A DNA stretch of 64,000 bases from Littorina saxatilis (lineage: Eukaryota > Mollusca > Gastropoda > Littorinimorpha > Littorinidae), in assembly GCF_037325665.1 (NCBI RefSeq), contig NC_090245.1, positions 48,128,769-48,192,768 of the forward strand. Reading direction: 5' to 3'. The position numbers and the translations under genes were made by a program. The notes beneath the pieces were generated by a model, which worked only from the letters and a program-made list of their open reading frames with translations, was not told where the DNA came from and did no database searches. Shown one piece after another: positions 54,101-64,000 of this stretch (its first letter is position 1; each line of letters starts with the position of its first letter).

Positions 54101-56064
54101 CATTTGGAGTGATACGCTGATCGAAGTGGGGTACCCTATGTGGGACATCAGCCGTATGCAGATTACGCCTCAGAACACTCTCGCATTTCACAAAGACAAC
54201 AATAATTTGCAACATTTCAAGAACTGCATCAGTTTTATTAGATACTATTTCAACAACAACAGCACAAACACGACTATTATCAACAACACAGAACGGGAGG
54301 TAAGTCTTCAAAGACGCACCAAGTGTGCGTTCCCGTTTTTGGACGCCATTTTTGCTGGTATTTTCACAGTAAATCTTAATATTTCCATATCTATTGAATG
54401 ATTTTGGTATTTTCTTTGATTGTGCCGATTCTCCTATCTCTCTGGCATGTACTGGGTGCTTTGTGACCAGTTTCTCCCCTAGACTGTATTGAAAAAATAC
54501 ATCCGTGTGAGCTGACCCCCACTTGTGACCAGTAGCAAAGAACAACTCATGTACCAAGTGGTTGTGTTGAGAGACGTGAGATGAATCATCGTATGTAGTT
54601 ATACCATGTTGTATTGCACGAAGTGTGACATGTTATGTGCCTTGTTGTGTTTCAGTACCCACCGGCCAACGGGGAGGTGCTGGTCTTCATGCGCTACAGG
54701 AAGGAGATGGATCGGCGGATGAGGAACTGCATCATCCGCATGAAGGGTCGCATCAGGCAGCCCGGCACTGAGGGGCACTGTCTGGGGGTCGCTGACAGGG
54801 TGAGGGAGAGGGGGGGAGTGAATGGGAGAGGGGGTGGGAGTTAGTGGGGAGGGGGTGTGAGTGAGTGGGGAGGGGGATGCACCATCCGCATGAAGGGTCG
54901 CATCAGGCAGCCCGGCACTGAGGGGCGCTGTCTGGGGGTCGCTGACAGGGTGAGGGAGGGGGGGGGGGGGGGTGAGTGGGGGAGGCGGAGGGGATGAGAG
55001 TGAGTGGGGAGGGGTGTGAGGGAGTGGGGAGGGGGGGACTTAGTGACAGGGTTGGCACACTGCAGTCTACTGAACGAGATGTTGCGAAATGCTTCAGTCT
55101 GCTTTTATTGTGCGAAATGAGCAAAACGGACCCATTTACTGACTTTCTGAGGGGAAGTAGCAGACTCGTGCTTGTTGTAATGTAGGCTTAGTAGGCGCTA
55201 TTCCCTCAGCTTGATGTGGTCAATGTCTAACCACTGTGATCAGTTTAAAGGCCCTCTCCGGCTCGTGAAAACATTGCCTCACCGTCTCAGATCTGTCCAG
55301 ACTTTTAAATAGGATAAGACCATCGCTCCACATGGTCACATACCAAAGATCAACACTCTGGATGCTTTCTTTGAACGGTGGTATTTTCTAAGAAATAATT
55401 TAGTAAATGTCAGAAATTAATTCCTCATAAAATTCCAACTCACCACAGCAAGCAGTCAGGGGCCGGTTTCATAAGTCGCTCTTTGGCGTCCCTTAGGGGT
55501 CAAGATGGGGTTAAAAGCAAAAGCTAAGATCAGGGTGTTGATTTTCGGGAAGTGGAAGGATAGTCTTATCCCCTGTATAAGCCTTACTAGATCTGAGACA
55601 GTGAAGCGGACTGTTAACGAGGCGGAGTGGGCCTTTATACAGTAACTGTTTCTTTGGTCGTGGAGTCGCGTGTGTTGTTCTAACTGTCCCTTCCCCTCAA
55701 CCCAGGTGCACGTGTTGGAGTGCGCGGCGAACAGTGACTGGGGCACACGCAGCGACTGGTGTCTCGCCCTCTTCATGTTCCCCTCGGAGGAGAAGGCGCG
55801 CCGCTGGTACTTCAGTGAGCCCGAGCTTCGACAGCCCGACTTCCTGCCCCCCTCTGACAGCGTACAGCTCTTCGCCATGAGTCTCAGATACCTGCCCCAG
55901 CCAGGTAAATACTCCTCTTCCTCCTCCTTCTCCTCTTCCCCCTCCTCCCTTTTCTCTTCCTCCTCCTCCTCCTCCTACCCCTCCTTCTCCTCCTCCTCCT
56001 CCTCCTCCTCCCCCTCCTCCTCCTCCTCCTCCTCCTCCTCCTCCTCGACATCATCATCATCACC

Positions 56065-56121
<57 letters not shown>

Positions 56122-58585
56122 GCTAGCTCGACTTTCTCCTGCCTGTCATCAAGTGCTTGTACATCTTGGAGTTAGCATGAGGTGGTTGGTTGACTGAGTG
56201 GGTATAATTATGTTACTTTGAAAAGTATGCTGGGCCCTGATGTGTCAACTGCTTCGGGCAAGATGACGTTGTGAAGACGTTTCAGGCAAGATGACGTTGT
56301 GTAGACGTTTCATACAAGATGACGTTGTGTAGACGTTTCAGACAAGATGACGTTGAGTTGACGTTTCAAGCAAGATGACGTTATGTAGACGTTGCGAGCA
56401 AGATGACGTTGTGTTGACGTTTTAAGCATGATGACGTTGTACTGACGTTTCAGACAAGATGACGTTGTGCAGACGTTTCAAGCAAGATGACGTTATGTGG
56501 ACGTTTCAAGCAAGATGACGTTGTGTTGACGTTTCAAGCAAGATGACGTTGTATTGACGTTTCAGGCAAGATGACGTTGTGTTGAAGTTTCAGGCAAGAT
56601 GACATTGTGTTGACGTTTCAAGCAAGATGACGTTGGTTGTGTTGACGTTTAAAGTAAGATGACGTTGTGTAGAAGTTTCAAGCGAGATGACGTTGTGTTG
56701 ACGTTTCAGGCAAGATGAAGTTGTGGAGACGTTTCAGGCAAGTTTACGTTGTGTCGACGTTTCAGGCAAGATGACGTTGTGTTGACGTTTCAGGCTAGGC
56801 AAGATGACGTTGTGTTGACGTTTGAAGGAAGATGACGTTGTGTTGACGTTTCAAGGAAGATGACATTGTGTTGACGTTTCAGGCAGGATGTCATTGTGTT
56901 GACGTTTCAGGCAAGATGACTGTTGGCGTTTCAAGCAAGATGACGTTTTATTGACGTTTCAGGCAAGATGACGTTCAACTGGATGGAGCTTCACAATGTC
57001 CGGAGCAGGGCTTTCCTGCAGCAGGAGTACGTTGACAAGGCGGCCGAGGCGCTGGACGACGACCAGGTCAACCACGGGGTCATCTTCGTGCAAGACCCGG
57101 GCTCCCCCTCCCAGCTGTACCGTCTGAAGGAGGCCTGGATCCCTCACAACGCGGACGCTTACTGCGTCGTCAACGTCTACGACAGCGAAGATCAATTCCG
57201 CATCGTCTACGAGAAAAGTGAGTGTGGTGCTGAGGGGAGGGGTAGTTGGTAGGGTTTCTTCGGAAACTGATGGGTTTCAACTGTAGGTATACTGAAATGA
57301 TGTGATTATTTTCTGTAAACCAAAAAAAAAATCAGTAATAAGAAAGCGGCTCATATTGATGTTATCCATTTTTGTTTGTTTGTTTGCTTAACGCCCAGCC
57401 GACCACGAAGGGCCATATCAGGGCGGTGCTGCTTTGACATATAACGTGCGCCACACACAAGACAGAAGTCGCAGCACAGACTTCATGTCTCACCCAGTCA
57501 CATTATTCTGACACCGGACCAACCAGTCTGTTTTCCATTTCCTCGATATGTTTGGTATACTTTCCTGACAGTCAGTGATATAACTCATATTCTCAATCTC
57601 TCACGATTTATGTGCGAGATATCGTAACACTGCTGATCGTAATGTCTATGTGTGAGTTATCGTCACACTGCTGAGCGTTATGTCAATGTGTGAGTTATCG
57701 TCACACTGCTGAACGTGATGTCTATGTGTGAGTTATCGTCACACTGCTGAGGGTAATGTCTATGTGTGAGTTATCGTCACACTGCTGAGCGTAATGTCTA
57801 TGTGTGAGTTATCGTCACACTGCTGAGGGTAATGTCTATGTGTGAGTTATCGTCACACTGCTGAGCGTAATGTCTATGTGTGAGTTATCGTCACACTGCT
57901 GAGCGTGATGTCTATGTGCGAGTTATCGTCACACTGCTGAGCGTAATGTCTATGTGTGAATTATCGTCACACTGCTGAGCGTAATGTCTATGTGTGAGTT
58001 ATCCTCACACTGCTGAGGGTAATGTCTATGTGTGAGTTATCGTCACACTGCTGAGCGTAATGTGAATGTGTGAGTTATCGTCACACTGCTGAGGGTAATG
58101 TCTATGTGTGAGTTATCGTCACACTGCTGAGCGTAATGTCTATGTGTGAGTTATCCTCACACTGCTGAGGGTAATGTCTATGTGTGAGTTATCGTCACAC
58201 TGCTGAGCGTAATGTCAATGTGTGAGTTATCGTCACACTGCTGAGCGTAATGTCTATGTGTGAGTTATCGTAACACTGCTGAGCGTAATGTCTTTGTGAG
58301 AGTTATCGTCACACTGCTGAGCGTAATGTCTATGTGTGAGTTATCGTCACACTACTGAGCGTAATGTCTATGTGTGAGTTATCGTCACACTGCTGAGCGG
58401 CGTGATGTCTATGTATGTGTTATCGTCACACTGTTGAGCTTAATATCTATGTGTGTGTCTTTGTCACAGAGAACTACTCAGAGCTGCAGGCCAAACGGAG
58501 CGAGGTGTGTGACACGGTGTCCCTGCTCTTCACCGTCGACCCTGACGTCACGGGGCCCCCATGCCACACCTCGCCCAGGGCCTAG
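50753..58585 (+). CDS. Five-exon gene, protein with DUF1330-like (dimeric alpha/beta barrel) segments
   Basis: Coding exons 50753-50899, 54656-54799, 55706-55904, 56963-57217 and 58470-58585 (GT/AG borders, phases 0,0,1,1) give 286 residues ending SPRA. The start lies 7 bases after a splice acceptor at 50745 in the context CACCATGC, so a 5' UTR exon is likely. Residues 1-49 are basic and Thr/Gly-rich. Residues 50-160 end with ECAANSDWGTRSDWCLALFM, FPSEEKARRWYFSEPE and SVQLFAMSLRYLP, matching the E...W....FPS..A..WY.S pattern of DUF1330. Exon 4 adds ADAYCVVNVYDSEDQFRIVY, which could begin a second such segment. The assignment is tentative and no active site is known. Three of its four introns carry minisatellites touching splice sites. 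The upstream eight-exon gene may in principle be joined to it. Confidence 0.65.
50906..51146 (+). repeat. (CA)n, (CCACACG)n and (CT)n microsatellites
   Basis: Simple repeats starting directly after the donor of the first coding exon (GAA|GTGAGTG at 50900). Long open frames on both strands here are artefacts. Confidence 0.95.
51183..51740 (+). repeat. Direct duplication interrupted by a MITE
   Basis: AAATGTCCGAACAATACCGA ... AAGGTGACGAACCAGCC (51238-51284) recurs as AAATGTCCGAACATTACCCA ... AAGGTGACGAACCAGCC (51656-51695), and GTCACTGGTCGGCAAGATG also occurs twice. An intron segment was duplicated, and then a MITE landed in the first copy. Confidence 0.7.
51297..51545. mobile_element. 249-bp MITE, ends CAAGGGCGGATC, 6-bp TSD
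   Basis: Inverted ends CAAGGGCGGATC and GATCCGCCCTTG lie between GTCACT repeats (51291-51296, 51546-51551). The duplicated flank at 51706 shows the empty site GTCACTGGTCGG. Inside are G and C runs and GGAGCATGCCCCCGGACC. hAT-like by end style and short duplication. Confidence 0.8.
51750..54640. other. Intron, no feature recognised
   Basis: Intronic sequence between the first two coding exons. Open frames of up to about 170 codons (for example 54557-54039 on the minus strand) lack domains, bias or splice support. No repeat family from the rest of the window is obvious here. Confidence 0.4.
54800..55040 (+). repeat. Partial exon duplication with donor, plus G-rich repeats
   Basis: After the donor at 54800, the stretch 54880-54960 repeats the last about 70 bases of the exon (CACCATCCGCATGAAGGGTC to GTCTGGGGGTCGCTGACAGG) and the same donor GTGAGGGAGG. 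GAGTGGGGAGGGGGTGTGAG-type repeats fill the rest. The duplicate lacks its own 3' splice site. Confidence 0.85.
55908..56118 (+). repeat. (TCC)n and (TCA)n microsatellites
   Basis: CTCCTC then CATCAT trinucleotides starting immediately after the donor GTAAAT at 55905. The poly-Ser and poly-Met frames seen here are artefacts. Confidence 0.95.
56250..56975 (+). repeat. 28-bp minisatellite amplifying a 3' splice site
   Basis: About 26 units of GACGTTTCAGGCAAGATGAC GTTGTGTT. The final unit is the acceptor itself plus the first 13 bases of exon 4 (GACGTTTCAG|GCAAGATGACGTT at 56953-56975). Each upstream unit keeps TTTCA(A/G)GCAAG, so many copies hold a decoy AG. Splicing to an upstream copy would read GKMTLC and then stop. 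Confidence 0.9.
57381..57532 (-). repeat. 5'-truncated SINE copy
   Basis: On the minus strand it runs from GGTCCGGTGTCAGAATAATG through AAGTCTGTGCTGCGACTTCT to GGCTGGGCGTTAAGC(AAAC)n, matching the 3' half of the SINE at 22503-23524. Confidence 0.8.
57600..58460 (+). repeat. 38-bp minisatellite up to a 3' splice site
   Basis: About 22 units of GTCTATGTGTGAGTTATCGT CACACTGCTGAGCGTAAT. The last, diverged unit (TAATATCTATGTGTGTGTCT TTGTCACAG) provides the acceptor for the final coding exon at 58470. Confidence 0.9.
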
Positions 58586-60040
58586 ACTCGCATCACCGTC
58601 ACTGCCAAACACACCTCTAGGCCATCCTATCTCTGTCTGTCTCTCTTCTTGTTGTTTTGTCTTAAAACCATTTCACCTCCACCCTAACCCCCAACCCCCT
58701 CCCCCCGCTCCCCTTCTGCACACAAGAGGCTTCAGTCAGCGCTGCACTGACAATCATGGGCCTGCGTCACTTCCTGTCACGTGGCCGGATGTTGGTTGTG
58801 TGGAACTTGCGCCTGCGCAAAGAACAGTTAGAGCGTTGTTTGAACTCTGGTGTGCAGACCCCACCTTGACCACAATGGGGTGTTGTCAGCCACTGTATAC
58901 ATACTGCACTTGCCCTTTATATGATCAGCTATTCCGTCCGCCATCTTGCTGACCAGTCCATCTGTTTGTCTGTCCGTCGGTCTGTCTGTCAATCTGTCGG
59001 TCTGTCTTTTAAAGTCTCTTTGTGACGTTTTTTCTTTGTGTCGTGCAATGACGTCAGATTGGTTCCTGTCTCCTAGTGTCTGGTGTCAATACGGAATGTA
59101 GCAATCGTGCCATGGTAAGCACTCAGCGTGCTTTGTCTTGTCTCTCCATATGTCTATATAATAGAGAAAACGGTTCTTTTCTGCAGTCTCATACAATGAA
59201 TATTAGTGAACACTTACCCGCTTTGACCTTCTGTGCTGACTGTAGTGCAATGTTGTTTAGTGCCAGCTGCAGCCTGTGAATAGTGTCATATTATACTATG
59301 ATGCAGGTCCTGTATATATACATGTCAGTGCAAAACCCTTAGTGTCCTTTTACGGACACTGATGTCCTTTTTTTTCTCAGCGCTTTACGAAAGATTTATA
59401 ACTAACATAATTATACATGAAATACAATTTACGAAATGTGTAATTTGCATCTGTCTTTTATCAGTTGGGTTATGGCTATAATATGTCACAGCCTTAATTT
59501 TTTTTATACAGAATAAACTTCCTCGGAACGTTACGATAAAAAATCTTGTTGCAAGCAAGTACCTGGGTTTTTTTTAAATTTATAATTGATCAGCAATGCT
59601 GCCTTGTACATTAGCTCACAACTGTGATATGTCATTGCTATAAATGCGTTTTGCAATATGGATGTTGTTGCTGTCATTTTTGACACATGTCCTTCCTCGT
59701 TTTCGGCAGTCTGCGGTCACTTTCAAATTTCATTCCTCGCTTTTTGCAGCCATAGTTGCGACTAACTTTGCGTTAAGCCAAAACACGTCCATTGCAACGG
59801 AAAGGTTTCAGTTCTCCTGTGAACTTACTTTACATTCAGGTCGTAACCAAAAATCGTCGGAAGTGCCAAAATGTCTAAAGAGAGAGTCTGTGTTGTTACG
59901 GTAAACAGGCAATACAGTGTAGAATATGCTCGTCGATCGGATCCTCTTTTTGACCCTTTTGACTTCATTTAATATTCTATTATTTCTACTCATTTATCCT
60001 TTTATATATTGTATGTAAATTTTTGTAAAATAAATATACG
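58586..60040 (+). other. Probable 3' UTR of the DUF1330-like gene
   Basis: No further frame or splice site is evident. AATAAA hexamers occur at about 59513 (AGAATAAACT) and 60029 (AAAATAAATA), either of which could end the transcript. The region is AT-rich towards its end and finishes with (TA)n. Confidence 0.45.
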
Positions 60041-60101
60041 TATATATATATATATTATCATGCGCTGGTGTATTTGTCGTGTAAATCTGTTTTGCTTGTG
60101 T

Positions 60102-60102
60102 G

Positions 60103-60148
<46 letters not shown>
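60102..60148 (+). repeat. (GT)n microsatellite
   Basis: Pure GT tract in the spacer between the probable 3' UTR and the nested transposon cluster. Confidence 0.95.
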
Positions 60149-60151
<3 letters not shown>

Positions 60152-60971
60152 ATGCTTATCGCTTTTAGATGGTTGTTGTGAAACCCCGTCCTATGTAGGG
60201 GAAGGGCTCCTAATATGGACCGGCTCCTAATATGGACCACCTCCTGTTCTGACAAACTAACGGCGCTAGACCGCTCAAAAAAGTTTTATTCGCTGTATTC
60301 ACCCTCTCTGGATAACTTGCAAATGTCAAAACAGTTGCAGAAACACAAATCTCAAAACCGTTAGGCTTTTTGACTCACATGCGAAGCAAAAGTGAGTCTA
60401 TGTACTCACCCGAGTCGTCCGTCCGTCCGTCCGGAAAACTTTAACGTTGGATATTTCTTGGACACTGTTCAGTCTATCAGTACCAAATTTGGCAAGATGG
60501 TGTATGATGACAAGGCCCCAAAAAACATACATAGCATCTTGACCTTGCTTCAAGGTCAAGGTCGCAGGGGCCATAAATGTTGCCTAAAAAACAGCTATTT
60601 TTCACATTTTCCCCATTTTCTCTGAAGTTTTTGAGATTGAATACCTCACCTGTATATGATATATAGGGCAAAGTAAGCCCCATCTTTTGATACCAGTTTG
60701 GTTTACCTTGCTTCAAGGTCAAGGTCACAGGAGCTCTTCAAAGTTGGATTGTATACATATTTTGAAGTGACCTTGACCCTGAACTATGGAAGATAACTGT
60801 TTCAAACTTAAAAATTTTGTGGGGCACATGTTATGCTTTCATCATGAGACACATTTGGTCACATATGATCAAGGTCAAGGTCACTTTGACCCTTATGAAA
60901 TGTGACCAAAATAAGGTAGTGAACCACTAAAAGTGACCATATCTCATGGTAGAAAGAGCCCATAAGCACCA

Positions 60972-61478
60972 ATGTATCGATTGGAGATTGGATTTCCCTT
61001 CTTTGAGTCATGTGACGTCAGAGGCCGACAAAACTTTATAATTTGGCTTTTCAGGTTGACCGAAACTTCAAAGGAACTAAAAAAAAACGTCATGTGTTTG
61101 ATTGCATGTGTGTGTGCTGTTCAATGTCAAAACAACAACAAAGTGAGTACATGACGTGTGTTTTGTAGTTCCTTTGAAGTTTCGGTCAACCTGAAACGCC
61201 CAAATATGAAGCTTATGTGTTTGATTGCATACATAGATTGCATGCATGTGTGTGTGTGCTCGTTCAATCGTCAGAACAACAACAAAGTCATAAGTACCTG
61301 AAAGGAATTCGATCGATACATAAATGTTATTTGCGTGTTTGACCAAAATATGACATTTTACACAGATCTCGACAGTCATTGTTCACCTCGACCGCTAGCG
61401 CGGTCTCGGAGAACAATGACTGTCTCGATCTGTGTAAAATGTCATATTTTGGTCAAACACGCAAATAACGTATAATTA
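60972..61478. mobile_element. Insertion of two palindromes
   Basis: Absent from the other two family E copies. It contains an inverted pair TTCAGGTTGACCGAAACTTC AAAGGAACT / AGTTCCTTTGAAGTTTCGGT CAACCTGAA (about 61052-61193) and a hairpin with about 50-base arms (61326-61470; GTGTTTGACCAAAATATGAC, CAGTCATTGTTC). Origin unknown; fold-back type. Confidence 0.65.
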
Positions 61479-61584
61479 TTGTACTTCCTATGTCTTGAAT
61501 TAACAGCTTTGTGTTGCATGGATGACCTTGACCTTGGGTCAAGGTCACATGTATTTTGGTAGGAAAAATGTGTAAAGCAGTTTT

Positions 61585-62126
61585 TGAGTCACTTGAGAAA
61601 AAGTGACTCTATGTAATCGGTCAGTGTTAGTCTGTCCGGCCGGCCGTCCGTAGACACCACCTTAACGTTGGACTTTTCTCGGAAACTATCAAAGCGATCG
61701 GGCTCATATTTTGTTTAGTCGTGACCTCCAATGACCTCTACACTTTAACGATGGTTTCGTTGACCTTTGACCTTTTTCAAGGTCACAGGTCAGCGTCAAA
61801 GGAAAAATTAGACATTTTATATCTTTGACAAAGTTCATCGGATGTGATTGAAACTTTGTAGGATTATTCTTTACATCAAAGTATTTACATCTGTAGCCTT
61901 TTACGAACGTTATCAGAAAAACAAGGGAGATAACTAGCCTTTTCTGTTCGGCAACACACAACTTAACGTTGGGCTTTTCTCGGAAACTATAAAAGTGACC
62001 GGGCTCAAATTTTATGTGAACGTGACTCATTGTGTTGTGAATAGCAATTTCTTCCTGTCCATCTGATGCCTCATATAATATTCAGAACTGCAAAAGTGAC
62101 TCGATCGAGCGTTTGCTCTTCTTGTT
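61585..62126 (+). mobile_element. Helentron-like element, family F copy 2
   Basis: Nearly identical to 27656-28220, with fewer GGCCGGCC repeats. Ends GAGTCACTTGAGAAAAAGTG ACTC and GAGCGTTTGCTCTTCTTGTT. It sits inside family E copy 3 in a T run, so it is younger than that element. Confidence 0.7.
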
Positions 62127-62999
62127 AGTGTATGATGTCATTGCTAGGTTTAGTTATTTGACCTTGACCCTGAAGGTCAAGGTCATGTAAAGGTCAAGGT
62201 CAAGCATGTGAGTCGTATGGGCTTTGCCCTTCTTGTTTTTTTTGTGTGTTTTTTTTGGCAGCGTTCACTCTAAATTTGCCGCCTAAAACGGACTCGTTTC
62301 TGTCCACAGCCAAAGCTTTTATCACACAAAAATGGCTATATATGACAGCTAAGACCGCATTTGTTACTTTTTAGCAGTGTTGACCCCGAGTTTCTACTGC
62401 AAACAAAAAATAATAGCAAAATCTCAAAGTATGTGCGAGTCCCCTAATATGGACCACCTTCAACAAATCGAAGAAAATAAAAGCTAAAGGCTATTTTTAT
62501 TAATTCATTAAGAAGCTTGGTGGAAATAACCTATAACTAGCCCTCGAGATTTAAAAAAAAAAAAAGTCTTCTTTTCGTGGAAGTTGATAATTTCACTCAT
62601 TTTCACTCTGTTTTTGATAAGCTTCTTTAGTTTCCTGGTGTGCTTCAAATAATGTTCTCATCAACCCGAAACAGATAAATCTAAAGCATATTTGAATTAG
62701 TCTGACTTGTACACTAAGTTGTATCATGTTATTTTGAAGTATAGGGGGCTTTTGACAATGATTCGTGAAGGCCGCTTCACTGGTCCATATTGGGCGCCCA
62801 GGCTCCTAATATGGACCGTTTGTGATTTTTTCTGTATTTAATTTTTGCTGAATGTCTATCAAGGCTATTTCACTCCGATTAGGCCTAATGTTTAACCTAA
62901 GAGAGAAGGACTACCAAACACAAAATGAAACTTCTTCGCAAGAAAACAAGCTAGTTATCAGCATAAAACAAAAAGTGGTCCATATTAGTCCCCTAGTTT

Positions 63000-63655
63000 C
63001 GATCAGAGCACTGTTGAAGCAACGATATGTCTTTTTGTCGCAGATAAGGATATAAACAGATACCTTTAGTGTTGCCAGCCAAAGGAAACTTTATTCGGTT
63101 TGTCAGTTTGCATCTCCCGCAAAAATATAACTAAAATTTCCCGTGATCACGTTCTGGGGCTAAAGGCTGTATGCGGCATGCCGACATGGAACCACAAACA
63201 ATGTTTTACAATTTTCTTACGCAATCAAAGAAATTCCTTGACGTAAACTACCCAAGATAGAAAGAACTCTCTCTTTCGTCGAGTCTAATAGACTTCCATG
63301 CAGGCTTTTGACGTAATTAGTTCACGTGCGGTGGCTGATCGAGTCTTATGTTGTCCTGTCTGGACATTGAAAAAGTATTATTTCGTTAAAAAAAATCGCA
63401 GTTTTCGACTCCTTGAAATGAAACTTGGTATTATATCAAATGAACAGATGCCTGAAGCATGACTGAAAACCGTACGGGTTCCGTGCACCTGGAAGTGAGA
63501 AGTCCAGTAACTTTAAACCGAACAGAAAGACCACTGTGCGTGTCGTGTCGTTGGCCAACATCGTAGCATAGAAAATATAGGCCTTATATGGAGTGCGAGT
63601 CGGAGGAAGACTTTACGGTGGCCGTAGAGACAGGGCAGAGAGTATACTATCCTTA
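63000..63655. other. No gene seen
   Basis: Unrecognised sequence after the nested cluster, with no repeat family or coding signal that I can support. Confidence 0.4.
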
Positions 63656-63667
63656 GCGGATTATGAC

Positions 63668-64000
63668 TTTATTCAGTTATTCTGCAGAAAAACAGAAATG
63701 CTGGAGAAAAACTGTTTGTTTCTGCAGCATTTCTGCATAATGTCATCTTTCGCGAGAGCAACGTTTTTTTCTGCAGTAAAACAGTTTTACTGCAGTAAAA
63801 TTGAAATCAAGAATGCTGCAGCAAAACGGTGATGTTGTTTTACTGGAGAAAAACAGTTTACACTTTTTCTTCAGCATTTTGGCATTATTCAGTTATTCTG
63901 CAGAAAAACAGAAATGCTGGAGAAAAACTGTCTTTTCTGCAGCATTTCTGCATAATGTCATCTTTCGCCGAAGCAACGGGTTTTTCTGGAGCAAAACATT
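63668..64000 (+). repeat. About 219-bp tandem duplication rich in CTGCAG palindromes
   Basis: TTCAGTTATTCTGCAGAAAA ACAGAAATGCTGGAG at 63672 recurs at 63891, followed in both by TTTCTGCAGCATTTCTGCAT AATGTCATC. Between them TTTTACTGCAGTAAAA and similar units form many short palindromes. It runs off the end of the window. Confidence 0.8.

Larger units (their letters stand above)
60371..62237 (+). mobile_element. Helentron-like element, family E copy 3, with two insertions
   Basis: Matches 32492-33314 at 60371-60971, 61479-61584 and 62127-62237. It is split by a palindromic insertion (60972-61478) and by family F copy 2 (61585-62126). Its ends TGACTCACATGCGAAGC and GGGCTTTGCCCTTCTTGTT are intact. 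The empty site, known from the related element at 4200-4230, is a run of T, so insertion was T|T. Confidence 0.75.
60198..62993 (-). mobile_element. GGGGAAGGGCTCC element (third copy), split by nested elements
   Basis: Reverse-orientation relative of 3309-4395: left end GGGGAAGGGCTCCTAATATG at 60198, right end ...CCATATTAGTCCCC at 62993, with TA on both sides (60196-60197, 62994-62995). The shared interior includes GTTGCAGAAACACAAATCTC and CTCTAAATTTGCCGCCTAAA. Element E3 (60371-62237) lies in its T-rich part. The right end has lost the GAGCCCTT segment. Confidence 0.8.

Noticed and set aside
54039-54557. 172-codon minus-strand frame in an intron
   Set aside because: No recognised domain, no splice or codon-bias support, and it lies antisense inside an intron.
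55884-56120. Poly-Met/poly-Arg and poly-Ser frames
   Set aside because: They are translations of (TCC)n and (TCA)n microsatellites just after a splice donor.
57600-58460. CRISPR-like regular direct repeats
   Set aside because: Units are contiguous with no unique spacers, and the DNA is eukaryotic; this is a minisatellite. The same applies to 4396-4729 and 56250-56975.
17623-58585. One gene joining the eight-exon gene to the DUF1330-like exons
   Set aside because: Phases would allow it, but it needs a weak donor at 35919 inside a MITE boundary and about 19 kb of intron. The downstream gene has its own good start exon at 50753. Kept as a possibility only.

Overview
This is a 64-kb piece of animal nuclear DNA: spliced genes with GT/AG introns, long (CA)n and (CT)n tracts, tRNA-headed SINEs, a LINE, and many nested DNA transposons. 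Several repeat families (the ACATTTAGTCAA repeat, the SINE body containing CATGCTGGGTATT, and SINE tails ending GTTAAAC(A)n) look like families I associate with marine snails. A caenogastropod such as a periwinkle is my best guess. That is an inference from repeat style, not a database match.

Three host genes can be built, all on the + strand. (1) At 906-2590 a complete two-exon gene encodes a type II membrane protein of the LicD/fukutin-like nucleotidyltransferase family. (2) From 17623 to about 36 kb an eight-exon gene encodes an unrecognised, low-complexity-rich protein; its last exon carries a 9-residue repeat and two mobile-element insertions. (3) At 50753-58585 a five-exon gene encodes a 286-residue protein with one clear and one possible DUF1330-like (dimeric alpha/beta barrel) segment; its 3' UTR probably runs to about 60.04 kb. 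A strong splice donor at 41275 may belong to its untranslated first exon.

Most of the rest is repeats. A 59-bp satellite (3115-10610) is broken by three TA-flanked elements starting GGGGAAGGG, one with a decayed pogo/Tigger transposase. Two copies of the snail repeat (12.77-16.04 kb) carry a MULE-like element, a canonical Helitron and a fold-back element. An apparently full-length, two-ORF LINE of I/Nimb type (42338-49432, minus strand) has intact frames and a perfect 12-bp target duplication. At 60.2-63.0 kb, elements are nested four deep.

The most striking pattern is that minisatellites sit exactly on gene-structure junctions. A 54-bp array amplifies part of exon 7 with its splice donor. 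A 28-bp array amplifies the 3' splice site of one exon, and a 38-bp array runs up to the next. A donor-containing exon piece is duplicated after another exon. A 35-bp repeat copies the stop codon of the LicD gene. Two related families with hairpin 3' ends and asymmetric inverted repeats, inserted at T|T, look like Helentron-type rolling-circle elements loaded with TCAAGGTCA nuclear-receptor half-sites. The pogo-type inverted repeats are loaded with the CArg-box sequence CCATATTAGG.
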